A stretch of 64,000 nt of DNA from Caballeronia sp. NK8 (lineage in GTDB: Bacteria; Pseudomonadota; Gammaproteobacteria; Burkholderiales; Burkholderiaceae): assembly GCF_018408855.1 (NCBI RefSeq), contig NZ_AP024327.1, positions 607,924-671,923 on the forward strand. The letters run 5' to 3'. Under the pieces are notes generated by a model, which saw only the letters and a list, made by a program, of their open reading frames with translations, had not been told where the DNA came from and searched no databases. The translations under genes were made by a program, and so were the position numbers. Of this stretch, positions 1 to 8,257 are shown in pieces. How positions within the stretch are numbered: position 1 is the first letter of the stretch; every line of letters starts with the position of its first letter.

Positions 1-554
1 ATGAACACATCGGCGACGCCCGTGCCGTATGCGGTGCGATCGTCGATCACGGCGGCGCGCTGCGCGCCGAGCACCTTCGACGCATAAACCGCCATGCGGC
101 CGCCCATCACGTTGTCGTTGGTGGCGAGCCGAAACACGTACGGATAGCCGAGATGCGTGAGATCCGGATTCGACGATGCGCCCGTCATCATCACCACGTG
201 CGCGTCGTTGTAGATGCGCGCCGCCGGAATGCTCACGCCCGAGTTGTAATGGCCGATGACCGCCGCGACGCCATCGTCGACGAGCTTCTGCGCGACGTTC
301 ACACCGACCTTCGGATCGCCCTGATCGTCCATCGAGATCAACTGGAATTTCACGGGCTTGCCGGCGATCGTGAAGCCCTTCGCATTCAGCTCGTCGATGG
401 CGAGCCGCACGCCGCGCTCGTCGTCCTTGCCGCTTTGCGCGGCGCTGCCCGTGAGCGGCCCCGCCACGCCGATCTTCACCACTTCCTGCGCGTTCGCCGC
501 GTTGCACAGCATCGCGGCGCATGCGAGCAACATCGCCATCTTCATCGGTTTCAT
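1..554 (-). CDS. Branched-chain amino-acid-type ABC transporter periplasmic binding protein (LivK-like), 3' end outside window
   Basis: The first 184 codons are present; the gene runs off the left edge. The product starts MKPMKMAMLLACAAMLC and has a signal peptide with likely cleavage after ANA (about residue 22). The mature protein begins EVVKIGVAGPLTGSAAQSG, the usual opening of a type I periplasmic binding fold of the Leu/Ile/Val family, followed by the QLISMDDQGDP and VAAVIGHYNSG segments typical of that family. Its ATG overlaps the stop of the upstream HAD gene by 4 bp (ATGA), so it is translationally coupled and is the last visible gene of the acyl-CoA operon. The ligand may therefore be an aromatic or other organic acid rather than an amino acid; this is inference. 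The permease and ATPase genes would be expected further left. Confidence 0.85.
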   Translation of the reverse strand, partial: MKPMKMAMLLACAAMLCNAANAQEVVKIGVAGPLTGSAAQSGKDDERGVRLAIDELNAKGFTIAGKPVKFQLISMDDQGDPKVGVNVAQKLVDDGVAAVIGHYNSGVSIPAARIYNDAHVVMMTGASSNPDLTHLGYPYVFRLATNDNVMGGRMAVYASKVLGAQRAAVIDDRTAYGTGVADVF

Positions 555-1270
555 ATCGTTTCCCCAGTCGCTGTGAATGACAGACTATCCAGAAGGTCCC
601 GTACCGGCGACAACGTGTCGAACTCGAAATCCGGGCGCGGCTGCCACGTGCCGAGCGTATCGCCGCCGCGATTGATCCACGCCACCGCCATGCCGAGCGG
701 TTTCGCGCCGTCGATATCGGCCCAGCTCGCGAGCGAGCAATGCAGCACGTCGCGCGCGGGCAGCGCGAGGCGGTCGAGCGCGAGCGAGAAGATCGCCTGC
801 GACGGCTTGTACGCCTGCGCCATCTCCGCCGTCGTGACGTGCTCGAAGTAGCGCGTGAGCTGCGTGCGCCGCCACAGGTCGCTGTCCATGTTGGTGATCG
901 GCATCAGCGGATAGCGCGACGCGGCCCAGTCGAGGAACGGCACGGCGTCGGCGTGCGCGGGCGACGCTTCGACGAGATGCGTGAGGAACACATCGGTGAG
1001 CGTATCCATCGCGTGGCCACGGCGTGCGCCGGGCCAGCGCGCATCGAGCACGGCTGTGAGCGCCTCTCGCGCGACATCGCGATAACGCGCGTACGCCTGC
1101 CCGCGATAGATCCGCACATTGCGGATGTCCCAGTCGAGATAGATGTCGAAGGCGGAATCGCCGGTTTCGATGGACAGTCGGCGCAACACTTCCGCCATGC
1201 CGATCGTGCCGCCGCGATCGACATCGACGAGCGTGCCGAAGTAATCGAACGTCAAGGCTTTCGTGTTCAT
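551..1270 (-). CDS. HAD-superfamily hydrolase, L-2-haloacid dehalogenase-like (239 aa)
   Basis: The N-terminus ALTFDYFGTLVDV carries motif I of HAD hydrolases with the nucleophile Asp. Motif II is near MPITNMDSD, the motif III Lys is in AYKPSQAIF, and motif IV is in ASWADIDGAKPLGM. Size and order match the type II haloacid dehalogenase family. The substrate could be a haloacid or a phosphate ester. The start overlaps the preceding enoyl-CoA hydratase gene by 4 bp and the stop overlaps the LivK-like gene by 4 bp, so it sits inside a tightly coupled operon. No halide-specific residue can be confirmed by eye. Confidence 0.8.
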   Translation of the reverse strand: MNTKALTFDYFGTLVDVDRGGTIGMAEVLRRLSIETGDSAFDIYLDWDIRNVRIYRGQAYARYRDVAREALTAVLDARWPGARRGHAMDTLTDVFLTHLVEASPAHADAVPFLDWAASRYPLMPITNMDSDLWRRTQLTRYFEHVTTAEMAQAYKPSQAIFSLALDRLALPARDVLHCSLASWADIDGAKPLGMAVAWINRGGDTLGTWQPRPDFEFDTLSPVRDLLDSLSFTATGETI

Positions 1271-2037
1271 CGCGCGTGCTCCTTTCGTGTGGCGAAGGCC
1301 TTCACGCGTTCAGCGGCCTCGGGGTCCGCGAAGGCTTCGATGGTCGCGGCGAATTCGAGGTCGAGGCTGCGTGACAGCGTCTTCGAGAGTTCCATCGTGA
1401 CGAGCCGCTTCAGGCGCGCGATCGACGTGTGCGATTTCTCCGCGATGCGCGCTGCGAGCGTCATCGCCGTGTCGAGCATCGCATCGCGCGGCACGACGCG
1501 ATTCACGAGTCCCATCGACAGAAGCGATTGCGCGCTTTGCCGCTCGCCGAGCAGCCATAGTTCCATCGCGCGTTGATGGCCGAGCGCCTGCGGCAGCAGC
1601 TGCGTGACGCCGCCGGTGACGAACTGCCCCCACTCCATCTCCGGAAAGAACGCGACGAGATCGTCCGATGCAACCACGATGTCGCAATTGAGCATCCACT
1701 CGAATCCGCCGCCGACGGCAAAACCATGCACCGCGCCGACAACCGGTTTCGCGTTGAACATCAGATCGCGCGTGATGCGTTGAATGCGCTCGATATGACT
1801 GCGGATGCTGTCATCGCTCGCACTCTGCTCGCCGAATTCCTTCAGGTCGTCGCCCGCGCAGAACGCGCGGCCCGCGCCGGTCAGCACGATCACGCGGCAC
1901 GCGCGATCGTCGTTTGCGCGTTGCAGTGCGTCGTGCAGGTCGTCGAGCAGCGGCCCGCTGATCGCGTTCATGCGCTCGGGGCGATCCAGCGTCACGATGC
2001 AGACGGGTCCATCCATGCTTGTCTTCACGTAGCTCAT
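1267..2037 (-). CDS. Enoyl-CoA hydratase/isomerase (crotonase family, 256 aa)
   Basis: A crotonase-fold protein. AGRAFCAGDDLKEF is the oxyanion-hole and CoA-binding segment, and AVGGGFEWMLNCDIV holds the first catalytic Glu. FFPEMEWG places a Glu where the second catalytic Glu of true hydratases lies, so hydration of an enoyl-CoA is likely. The start was placed at MSYVKT because its ATG overlaps the stop of the CoA ligase by 4 bp; a start 21 bp further upstream is possible but lies inside the ligase. It acts in the cytoplasm, probably on the CoA ester made by the adjacent ligase. Confidence 0.87.
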   Translation of the reverse strand: MSYVKTSMDGPVCIVTLDRPERMNAISGPLLDDLHDALQRANDDRACRVIVLTGAGRAFCAGDDLKEFGEQSASDDSIRSHIERIQRITRDLMFNAKPVVGAVHGFAVGGGFEWMLNCDIVVASDDLVAFFPEMEWGQFVTGGVTQLLPQALGHQRAMELWLLGERQSAQSLLSMGLVNRVVPRDAMLDTAMTLAARIAEKSHTSIARLKRLVTMELSKTLSRSLDLEFAATIEAFADPEAAERVKAFATRKEHAR

Positions 2038-3377
2038 GCGGGCTCCTTGTCGATCCAACGTGTCTTGCCTTCGGTGCGCGGAAAGTGCTCGAACGGGACC
2101 ATCGTCACCGCCGCGCTCGCGCCGATGCGTTCTCGCACGGCCGCCTCGATGCGCGCCGCCGCGTCGTCCCAGCGATCGGCGGGCAAGCCGTGCGCGGCCT
2201 CCACCGTCATGGCGATGCGGTCATACGGCCCCGGGCCTTTCAGCACGATGCGAAACATGCCCGACGCCCATTGCGGCAACGCCTCGACCGCGAGCCGCAC
2301 CGCGCCCGGAAACACGTTGACGCCGCGCACGTTGAACATGTCGTCGGTGCGGCCCGTCACGCGAAAGCGCCACGCGCTGCGGCCGTCCGGGCCGGGATCG
2401 GTGGCCGTCACGGTGACGACATCGCGCGTGCGATAGCGCACGAGCGGCTGGCATTGCTTGCGCAAGTGCGTGCAGACGAGCTCGCCGGTCGTGCCCGCTT
2501 CGGCCGGCAGACGTGCGAGCGTCTGCGGATCGATGATCTCGGCGAACACGACGTCGCCCGCGTGATACAGAAGATCGTTGGTCCAGCCGGTTTGTCCGCC
2601 GAGAATGCTCAGCACTTCCGAGAGACCGAAGTTCGCGTTGCGCACCTTGAAGCCCCACTTCTCTTCCATCGCGGCGCGCAACTCGGGATTGTCGAGACCC
2701 GCTTCGCCGCCGAACAGACCGAGCTTCAGTCCGAGATCGCGCGGCGCGGGGCCGCCGGTCTCGCGCAACACCTGTTCGATCAGCGCGGGATACGACGGCG
2801 TGCACGAAATCGCGTTGATGCCGAGGTTCAGGATCGAATCGATGAGCAGCCGCGTGTTGCCGACGCCGAACGGCACGACGGTCGCGCCGGTCGCTTCGAG
2901 GATCGTGTGATCGGTGAAGCCGCCCGTCCACATGCAGTAGTTGAGGCAGTGGACGACGCGATCGTCCGGGCGCAGGCCCGCGGCCCACATAGAGCGCGCG
3001 CCGACGCGGGCGATGTCCGCCGCGTCGCGCGTGCTGTTGGCGAGGATCAGCGGCCGGCCCGTCGTGCCCGATGTGCGATGCAGCCGCGCGATGCCGCCTT
3101 CCGCGCACGCGACGTAATCGCCATAGGGCGACGCGCCTTCCTGGCTCACGCGCAGTTCGTCCTTCTCGGTGAAGGGCATGTCCTGAAGCGTGTCGAGCGT
3201 GACGTCGTCGCGGCCGATCCAGTGCGCGAGCCGGGTCCGGTAGAACGCCGACATCGCGCGCAGATACGGCCAGTGCGATGCCCACAGTGCGTCCTGATGA
3301 CGACGCACGTCGGCGGGCGAGAGCGTTTCGAACGCTTCGTCGAAGTAGACGCCGTGCGTCGGGGAGTGTTCAGCCAT
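2034..3377 (-). CDS. Phenylacetate-CoA ligase-like (PaaK family) adenylate-forming enzyme (447 aa)
   Basis: A class I adenylate-forming CoA ligase of PaaK type. The N-terminal segment has MPFTEKDELR; the P-loop-like motif LHRTSGTTGRPL is at about residues 100-112. Later come GGEAGLDN, the arginine/aspartate segment RYRTRDVV and the C-terminal lid hinge FRVTGRTDDMFNVRG. The length (447 aa) is close to the roughly 430-440 of PaaK. It would activate an aromatic or related carboxylic acid with ATP and CoA. It lies 27 bp downstream of the thioesterase and overlaps the hydratase. The exact acid is unknown, as the other paa genes (paaABCDE, paaZ) are absent here. Confidence 0.85.
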   Translation of the reverse strand: MAEHSPTHGVYFDEAFETLSPADVRRHQDALWASHWPYLRAMSAFYRTRLAHWIGRDDVTLDTLQDMPFTEKDELRVSQEGASPYGDYVACAEGGIARLHRTSGTTGRPLILANSTRDAADIARVGARSMWAAGLRPDDRVVHCLNYCMWTGGFTDHTILEATGATVVPFGVGNTRLLIDSILNLGINAISCTPSYPALIEQVLRETGGPAPRDLGLKLGLFGGEAGLDNPELRAAMEEKWGFKVRNANFGLSEVLSILGGQTGWTNDLLYHAGDVVFAEIIDPQTLARLPAEAGTTGELVCTHLRKQCQPLVRYRTRDVVTVTATDPGPDGRSAWRFRVTGRTDDMFNVRGVNVFPGAVRLAVEALPQWASGMFRIVLKGPGPYDRIAMTVEAAHGLPADRWDDAAARIEAAVRERIGASAAVTMVPFEHFPRTEGKTRWIDKEPA

Positions 3378-3404
3378 GTGCTTTTCTCTCGTCGTGGGAA
3401 TGCG

Positions 3405-3809
3405 TCATTCGGCGCGGCGGCGTTTCGCGGCGCGCGCCTCGATCACGGAGCGTTCGACGATCGCGCGCGCGTGGCTCGCCGTGCCTATCGGTCCGCCCGC
3501 GTCGGAAGCGACGATGTCGAACCAGTACAGCGCGCCTTCGAGATCGCGAAAGGTCGCGGTGGCGGAGACATCGGCGCCGAGCGGCGTCGGCGCGAGATGA
3601 TTGAGATGCGTCGTCACGCCGACGGAGAGTTGCCCGTCGCCGACGGCATCACGCAACGCTTCGGCGCACGCGCGCTCGATCAGCGACAGCAGCGCGGGCG
3701 TGGACAGCACGTCGGGATAGCGTTCGCCCTCGCCTCGCGCGTGGGCGGACGCGAGATCGGCGGATGTGACGGTGTGGGTGAGCGTGGCGGCTCGGCCTCG
3801 TTCGATCAT
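3405..3809 (-). CDS. Hotdog-fold thioesterase of the fluoroacetyl-CoA thioesterase (FlK) type (134 aa)
   Basis: A short single hotdog domain. The helix segment VLSTPALLSLIERACAEAL and the strand VGVTTHLNHLAPTPLG match the layout of FlK-like thioesterases, where a Thr, Glu and His form the active site (ST..., IER and THLNH here). It is the first gene of the operon, so it probably hydrolyses a CoA ester made or processed by the two downstream enzymes. Such proteins often act as proof-readers that free trapped CoA. The substrate cannot be read from sequence. The C-terminus is Arg-rich. Confidence 0.78.
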   Translation of the reverse strand: MIERGRAATLTHTVTSADLASAHARGEGERYPDVLSTPALLSLIERACAEALRDAVGDGQLSVGVTTHLNHLAPTPLGADVSATATFRDLEGALYWFDIVASDAGGPIGTASHARAIVERSVIEARAAKRRRAE

Positions 3810-3864
3810 GTGCGGCTCCGGGTTGTCTGGAGCGTGATCAATGCAAGGGCCGGGCCATATGTGT

Positions 3865-3889
3865 CAAAGCCCCGGCTGGCGGGGCTTTG
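3865..3889 (-). terminator. Stem-loop behind the alcohol dehydrogenase gene
   Basis: A perfect 10-bp inverted repeat (CAAAGCCCCG / CGGGGCTTTG) with a 5-nt loop. It lies between the adh stop at 3981 and the start of the thioesterase operon at 3809. It is positioned to end adh transcription; the T tract is short. Confidence 0.6.
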
Positions 3890-3980
3890 CGGGATTTCTC
3901 GAGGTCGCGGATCTGTGAATCGGAAAGATTCTTGTCGTTAAGATTCGAAACGGTCGTCGGGTTGTTTTACGGTGATTGCC

Positions 3981-5000
3981 TCACTTCCCCGGCGTCAGCA
4001 CCACCCGGAACCGCGCCTTCCCGCTCATCATCCGCTCATACGCCTCGGCCGCGCGCGACAGCGGAAATTCCTCGATCATCGGCTTCACGCCCGACAGCGC
4101 GCTGAACGCCAGCGTTTCCTGCGAATCCGCCGCCGTGCCGGACGGCCAGCCCTGCACCGAGTTGCGGCCCATGATGAACTGCGTGATCGGCACCTCGACC
4201 GGTTCCTCCGAGATCCCGACCATGATCAGCTTGCCGTTCAGCCCGAGACCGCCGATGGTCGCGCTCATCGCCTTACCGCTCGTCGCCGTCGCGAGGATCA
4301 CGCGCGCGCCGCCGAGCGCCTTGAGGGCTTCGGCCACGTTCTGCGATTCGCTGTCGATGTAGTGATGCGCGCCGAGCTGCTTCGCGAGCGGCGCCTTGTC
4401 CTGGCCGCGCGCGATGGCCGCCGTGACGAATCCCATCTTGCGCGCGAACTGCACGCCCAGATGGCCGAGCCCGCCGATGCCGAGAATCGCGACCACGTCG
4501 CCCGCGCGCGCGCCGCTGTTGCGCAGCGCATTGAAGGTGGTGATGCCCGCGCAAAGGAGCGGCGCGGCATCGACGTCGGAGAGATCGTCGGGCACGCGCG
4601 CGAGGGCTTCCTGCGGCGCGACCATGTAGTCCGCGTAGCCGCCGTCGTAGCTGATGCCCGGCACGAGCGCGCGCTGGCAAAGCACGAAGTCGCCGTGACG
4701 GCAATGCTCGCAATGGCCGCAATGCCCGCCGTGCCAGCCCACGCCGACGCGCTGCCCTTTCTCCCAGCCCTCCACGCCCGCGCCGAGTTTCTCGATCACG
4801 CCCGCGATCTCGTGCCCCGGCACGCGCGGGAACTGAAGGCCGGGCCACAGCCCTTCGACGGTGAGCGAGTCGCTATGGCAGATCCCGCAGGCCTGCACTT
4901 TGATCAAGACGTGTCCCTCGGACGGCTCCGGCACATCGCGCTCGACGACTTCCAGCGGACCGTTCGCTTTCGCTACCTGCACTGCCTGCATCGTTGGCAT
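3981..5000 (-). CDS. Zinc-dependent alcohol dehydrogenase (MDR family, 339 aa)
   Basis: A medium-chain dehydrogenase/reductase. ACGICHSD holds the catalytic zinc Cys and PGHEIAG the catalytic His-Glu. CGHCEHC plus a fourth Cys in DFVLC form the structural zinc site, and GIGGLGHLG is the Rossmann loop for NAD(P). The start at MPTMQAVQVA was chosen because AGGAG lies 8 nt upstream and the length fits the COG1064 group (about 340 aa); an in-frame upstream extension has no family support. Likely reaction: reversible alcohol/aldehyde oxidation in the cytoplasm. The gene stands alone and is divergent from the MFS gene at 5288. Confidence 0.9.
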   Translation of the reverse strand: MPTMQAVQVAKANGPLEVVERDVPEPSEGHVLIKVQACGICHSDSLTVEGLWPGLQFPRVPGHEIAGVIEKLGAGVEGWEKGQRVGVGWHGGHCGHCEHCRHGDFVLCQRALVPGISYDGGYADYMVAPQEALARVPDDLSDVDAAPLLCAGITTFNALRNSGARAGDVVAILGIGGLGHLGVQFARKMGFVTAAIARGQDKAPLAKQLGAHHYIDSESQNVAEALKALGGARVILATATSGKAMSATIGGLGLNGKLIMVGISEEPVEVPITQFIMGRNSVQGWPSGTAADSQETLAFSALSGVKPMIEEFPLSRAAEAYERMMSGKARFRVVLTPGK

Positions 5001-5287
5001 CGCTTGCTCCTTTCGATGGGAGAGAAACGCGCGGCGCGCCCAACGCGCCGCATACGGATGACACGGCCCGGCAAATCGCACTCCCGACCGTATCGTCGAG
5101 AAACGTCGGAGATTGCGATTGTGACAGGTCTCGGCGCGATGCACTCGCCGCGCGGCTGGACGACCCGCAGCACTCAGAAACAAAATGGAACATCGAACAC
5201 CGTCCGCGCCGGTTACCATCGTCGCGGTGGTGCAAAATTCGAGCATTGCGCCGCAAACCGGAATCGAGAGCGACCTTCAAGGGTGTC

Positions 5288-6685
5288 ATGTCAAAGAACG
5301 AAGACGCAGCCGCAAATGAGCAGGTAATCGATCGCACCAACCAGGCCACCCGCGATCCCCAAGAGACACAGGACGAGACGAGCGCGGACCACGAAGCGCC
5401 GACCGTCGCGCGCACCGGGCCGCTGACCGAAGCGAAGCTGTTCGGCCGGCAGACGCCGCCCGCGGCCGGCGCGCCCGACGCGCCGCCGCACGTGCACGGC
5501 GGCGCGGGCAGCAGCTACCGCGCGCTCACCGGTCTGCTGTGCAGCTACGCGTTGCTGATCGTCGGCAACGGTCTCTTTCAGACGCTGATCCCGCTACGCA
5601 TCCTGCAATCCGGCTATCCAACCATCGTGATCGGCCTGATCCAGTCGTGTTACTACGCCGGGTTCATTCTCGGGGCCGTGTTCAATCGCAGGCTCATCGA
5701 CCGGATCGGGCAGCATCGGACCTTCGTCGCGTTTTCGGCGGCGGCTTCGATACTCGCGCTGGCCTTCGGCGCGGCCCAGTCGCCCTGGACGCTCGGCGCC
5801 GTGCGTCTTTTGACTGGCTTCGCCTTCATGGGCCTGTACACGTCCATCGAAAGCTGGCTCAACGGCACGGTGGAGAACGAAAAGCGCGGACAGGTCTTCG
5901 GTTCCTACGCGGCCATCAACTATCTGGCGGTCGGCACCGGGCAGTTTCTGCTGAATGTCGGCGCGGGTTCGGGCGGGCAGCAATTCTCCATCGCCGCCGC
6001 GCTGTTCGCCGCCGCCGTGATGCCCGTGACCTTGCTCGAAGGCTGGCCCGTGAAGGTCGCGGACGAAACGCTGCATCGCGTGCCCGCGCGCACCTGGCGG
6101 GAGAGCGTGCGGGAAATGAGAGCTTCCGCGCCGCTGGCGGTGCCGGGCTGCATCCTCGCGGGCTTCATCTACAGCAGCTTCTACGCGATGATGCCGGTCT
6201 ATCTCGAACGCGCGGGCTTCTCGACGAGCGAGCTCGCGACCTTCATGGGCGTCGCGCTGATCGGCGCGCTGGTGCCGCAATGGCCGATGGGCCGGCTGTC
6301 CGACAAGGTCGACCGCCGACGTCTCGTCTATTTCACGGCGTCGACATCGGCGGCGCTGAGTCTCGTGCTCTTCTGCTTCGACGTGCGCGTGATCACCTGG
6401 GTCGCGACGCTCGTCTACGTGGCTGTCACGTTCACGCAATACGGGCTGATCGTGTCGCACGTGCAGGATCGGACGGAGGCGCATCATCGGGTCGCCATTT
6501 CGGCGCTGCTGCTCGCGCTGTTTTCGTTCGGCGGCATGGCGGGGCCGGCGCTGGCCTCGGCGTTGATGACGATCGTCGGGCCGAGCGGGCTGTTTCTCTT
6601 CAACGCGCTGTCGTGCGCGATGCTCGCGTTGAGCGCGCGGCGCGCGCTCGGCATTCACTTGCGATCGTCACAGGCGCAGACGTGA
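5288..6685 (+). CDS. MFS transporter, YcaD-like (465 aa)
   Basis: About 75 hydrophilic residues (MSKNEDAAANEQ...) precede a twelve-helix MFS core. The core begins GLLCSYALLIVGNGLFQTL and continues with FNRRLIDRIGQHRTFV, a loop 2-3 motif, the pattern of the YcaD subgroup. The second half starts near PLAVPGCILAGFIYSSFY. The substrate is unknown and YcaD proteins are largely uncharacterised. The start has AAGGG about 7 nt upstream. The gene converges on the epoxide hydrolase gene with a 9-bp gap. The long charged N-terminus is unusual and may be an alternative-start artefact. Confidence 0.83.
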   Translation: MSKNEDAAANEQVIDRTNQATRDPQETQDETSADHEAPTVARTGPLTEAKLFGRQTPPAAGAPDAPPHVHGGAGSSYRALTGLLCSYALLIVGNGLFQTLIPLRILQSGYPTIVIGLIQSCYYAGFILGAVFNRRLIDRIGQHRTFVAFSAAASILALAFGAAQSPWTLGAVRLLTGFAFMGLYTSIESWLNGTVENEKRGQVFGSYAAINYLAVGTGQFLLNVGAGSGGQQFSIAAALFAAAVMPVTLLEGWPVKVADETLHRVPARTWRESVREMRASAPLAVPGCILAGFIYSSFYAMMPVYLERAGFSTSELATFMGVALIGALVPQWPMGRLSDKVDRRRLVYFTASTSAALSLVLFCFDVRVITWVATLVYVAVTFTQYGLIVSHVQDRTEAHHRVAISALLLALFSFGGMAGPALASALMTIVGPSGLFLFNALSCAMLALSARRALGIHLRSSQAQT

Positions 6686-6694
6686 AGCGCTGAA

Positions 6695-8026
6695 TCACGC
6701 CGAACGCAGCGTGCGGAAGCTCTCGCGAACCTCGACCGAGAAGGCTTGCGGCTGTTCCCACGCCGCGAAGTGCCCACCCTTCGGCAGACGGTTGTAGTGA
6801 ATCAGCTTCGGATACGCCTTCTCCGTCCAGCTTTTCGGCGCGGCGTAGATTTCATCGGGAAACACGCTCACCGCGACCGGAATCGCCAGGTGCTTCGGTG
6901 CGAAGAAGTTGAGCTTGTTCTCCCAGTAAAGTCGCGCCGATGAAATCCCCGTGTTCGTGAACCAGTAGAGCGAGATGTTATCGAGGATGTCGTCGCGCGT
7001 AAGACCTTCGCTCTGTCCGTTGAACACACGCGCGATGAGCGCCTGGCTCGCGGCGTCGTGATCGATCATCCACGCGGCGAGGCCGATCGGCGAATCCTCG
7101 ATGCCGTACAACGTCTGCGGGCGGTTGGCCATTTCCTGCGCGTAGCCGAGGCCGTGCTTGTAGAAGTAATCGAGCTGATCGAACGCGTGTTGTTCGTCCG
7201 CCGAAAGACCCGCCGGCGCTGGCTCGCCCAGCTTGAGCGCATTCGCGATATCGTCCGGCACGGTCGCGGGCATGTTGGTGTGGATGCCGACGAGTTCCGG
7301 CGGCGCGATGAGCGCCATCTGCTCGGTCACGGCGTTGCCCCAGTCGCCGCCTTGCGCCACGTATCGCGTATAGCCGATGCGCTTCATGAGCGCGATCCAC
7401 GCACGCGCGATGCGTTGCGGGTCCCAGCCGGTGGCCGTCGGCTTGCCGGAGAAACCGTAGCCGGGCAGCGACGGAATCACGACATCGAAGGCGTCGGATG
7501 CATTGCCGCCGTATGCCGTCGGATCGGTCAGCGGACCGATGATCTTCAGTTGCTCGATGATCGATCCCGGCCAGCCATGCGTGACGATGACGGGCAACGC
7601 ATTCGCGTGCTTCGAGCGAACGTGGATGAAGTGAATATCGAGCCCGTCGATCTCGGTGACGAAATTCGGCACCGCGTTCAGCCGCGCTTCGACCTTGCGC
7701 CAGTCGTAATCGGTGGCCCAGTGGCGCGCGAGCTTTTGCATCGTCGCGAGCTGCACGCCTTGCGATGCATCGGCGACGAGTTCACGCTCGGGCCATTTCG
7801 TCGCCTTCACGCGTCTGCGCAGGTCGGCGAGTTGCGCGTCCGGAACGTGCACACGAAGCGGACGGATGGCGGTTTTGTCGCCGCCTTTTACCTGCACGAT
7901 TTCAGTTGTGTCCGGAGTCGGGTCGGCGAAGGCCAAACGGCTGAATGCGCCGGCAGCCAGCGTCGCAGCCGCGACACCGATGAAATGACGACGCGACGGC
8001 GTCTTGAGAGAGATATCGTTCGACAT
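6695..8026 (-). CDS. Tat-exported epoxide hydrolase (alpha/beta hydrolase with EHN domain, 443 aa)
   Basis: The N-terminus has a twin-arginine signal (PSRRHFIGVAAATLAAG). An EHN N-terminal domain follows (IRPLRVHVPDAQLADLRRR), then an alpha/beta hydrolase. The HGWPGS oxyanion motif and nucleophile Asp in QGGDWGN match microsomal-type epoxide hydrolases; the catalytic His is in KGGHFAAWE. Two Tyr of the lid (ISLYWF, SARLYW) fit epoxide ring polarisation. It would act in the periplasm on an incoming epoxide. It is a single gene, convergent with the MFS gene. Confidence 0.9.
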   Translation of the reverse strand: MSNDISLKTPSRRHFIGVAAATLAAGAFSRLAFADPTPDTTEIVQVKGGDKTAIRPLRVHVPDAQLADLRRRVKATKWPERELVADASQGVQLATMQKLARHWATDYDWRKVEARLNAVPNFVTEIDGLDIHFIHVRSKHANALPVIVTHGWPGSIIEQLKIIGPLTDPTAYGGNASDAFDVVIPSLPGYGFSGKPTATGWDPQRIARAWIALMKRIGYTRYVAQGGDWGNAVTEQMALIAPPELVGIHTNMPATVPDDIANALKLGEPAPAGLSADEQHAFDQLDYFYKHGLGYAQEMANRPQTLYGIEDSPIGLAAWMIDHDAASQALIARVFNGQSEGLTRDDILDNISLYWFTNTGISSARLYWENKLNFFAPKHLAIPVAVSVFPDEIYAAPKSWTEKAYPKLIHYNRLPKGGHFAAWEQPQAFSVEVRESFRTLRSA

Positions 8027-8257
8027 ACAAGCCTCCTGAATACATGAGCGAGGAGGAGCGATGCGTGCCGCAGCGAATCTCTATCCCTGTAGCCGGGTTG
8101 CGGGCCGCCGTTCGGCAAGCCCTGGATCGTCACCGCCTCGATGCGCCGCGAAGGGTTTTCGCAGCAGGTGACGAGATTATGTGTATATGCACACGAGGCG
8201 TAAATGCAGGCGCGGGTACAACACTTTTGTCAGGCGGGAAAGAGTCTGGCCCGGCAA

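Noticed and set aside
1267..3809. 4-chlorobenzoate-type dehalogenation operon (ligase, crotonase-fold dehalogenase, thioesterase)
   Set aside because: The crotonase-fold protein keeps a Glu at both hydratase positions and lacks the Trp/Asp pattern of 4-chlorobenzoyl-CoA dehalogenase, so it looks like an ordinary hydratase.
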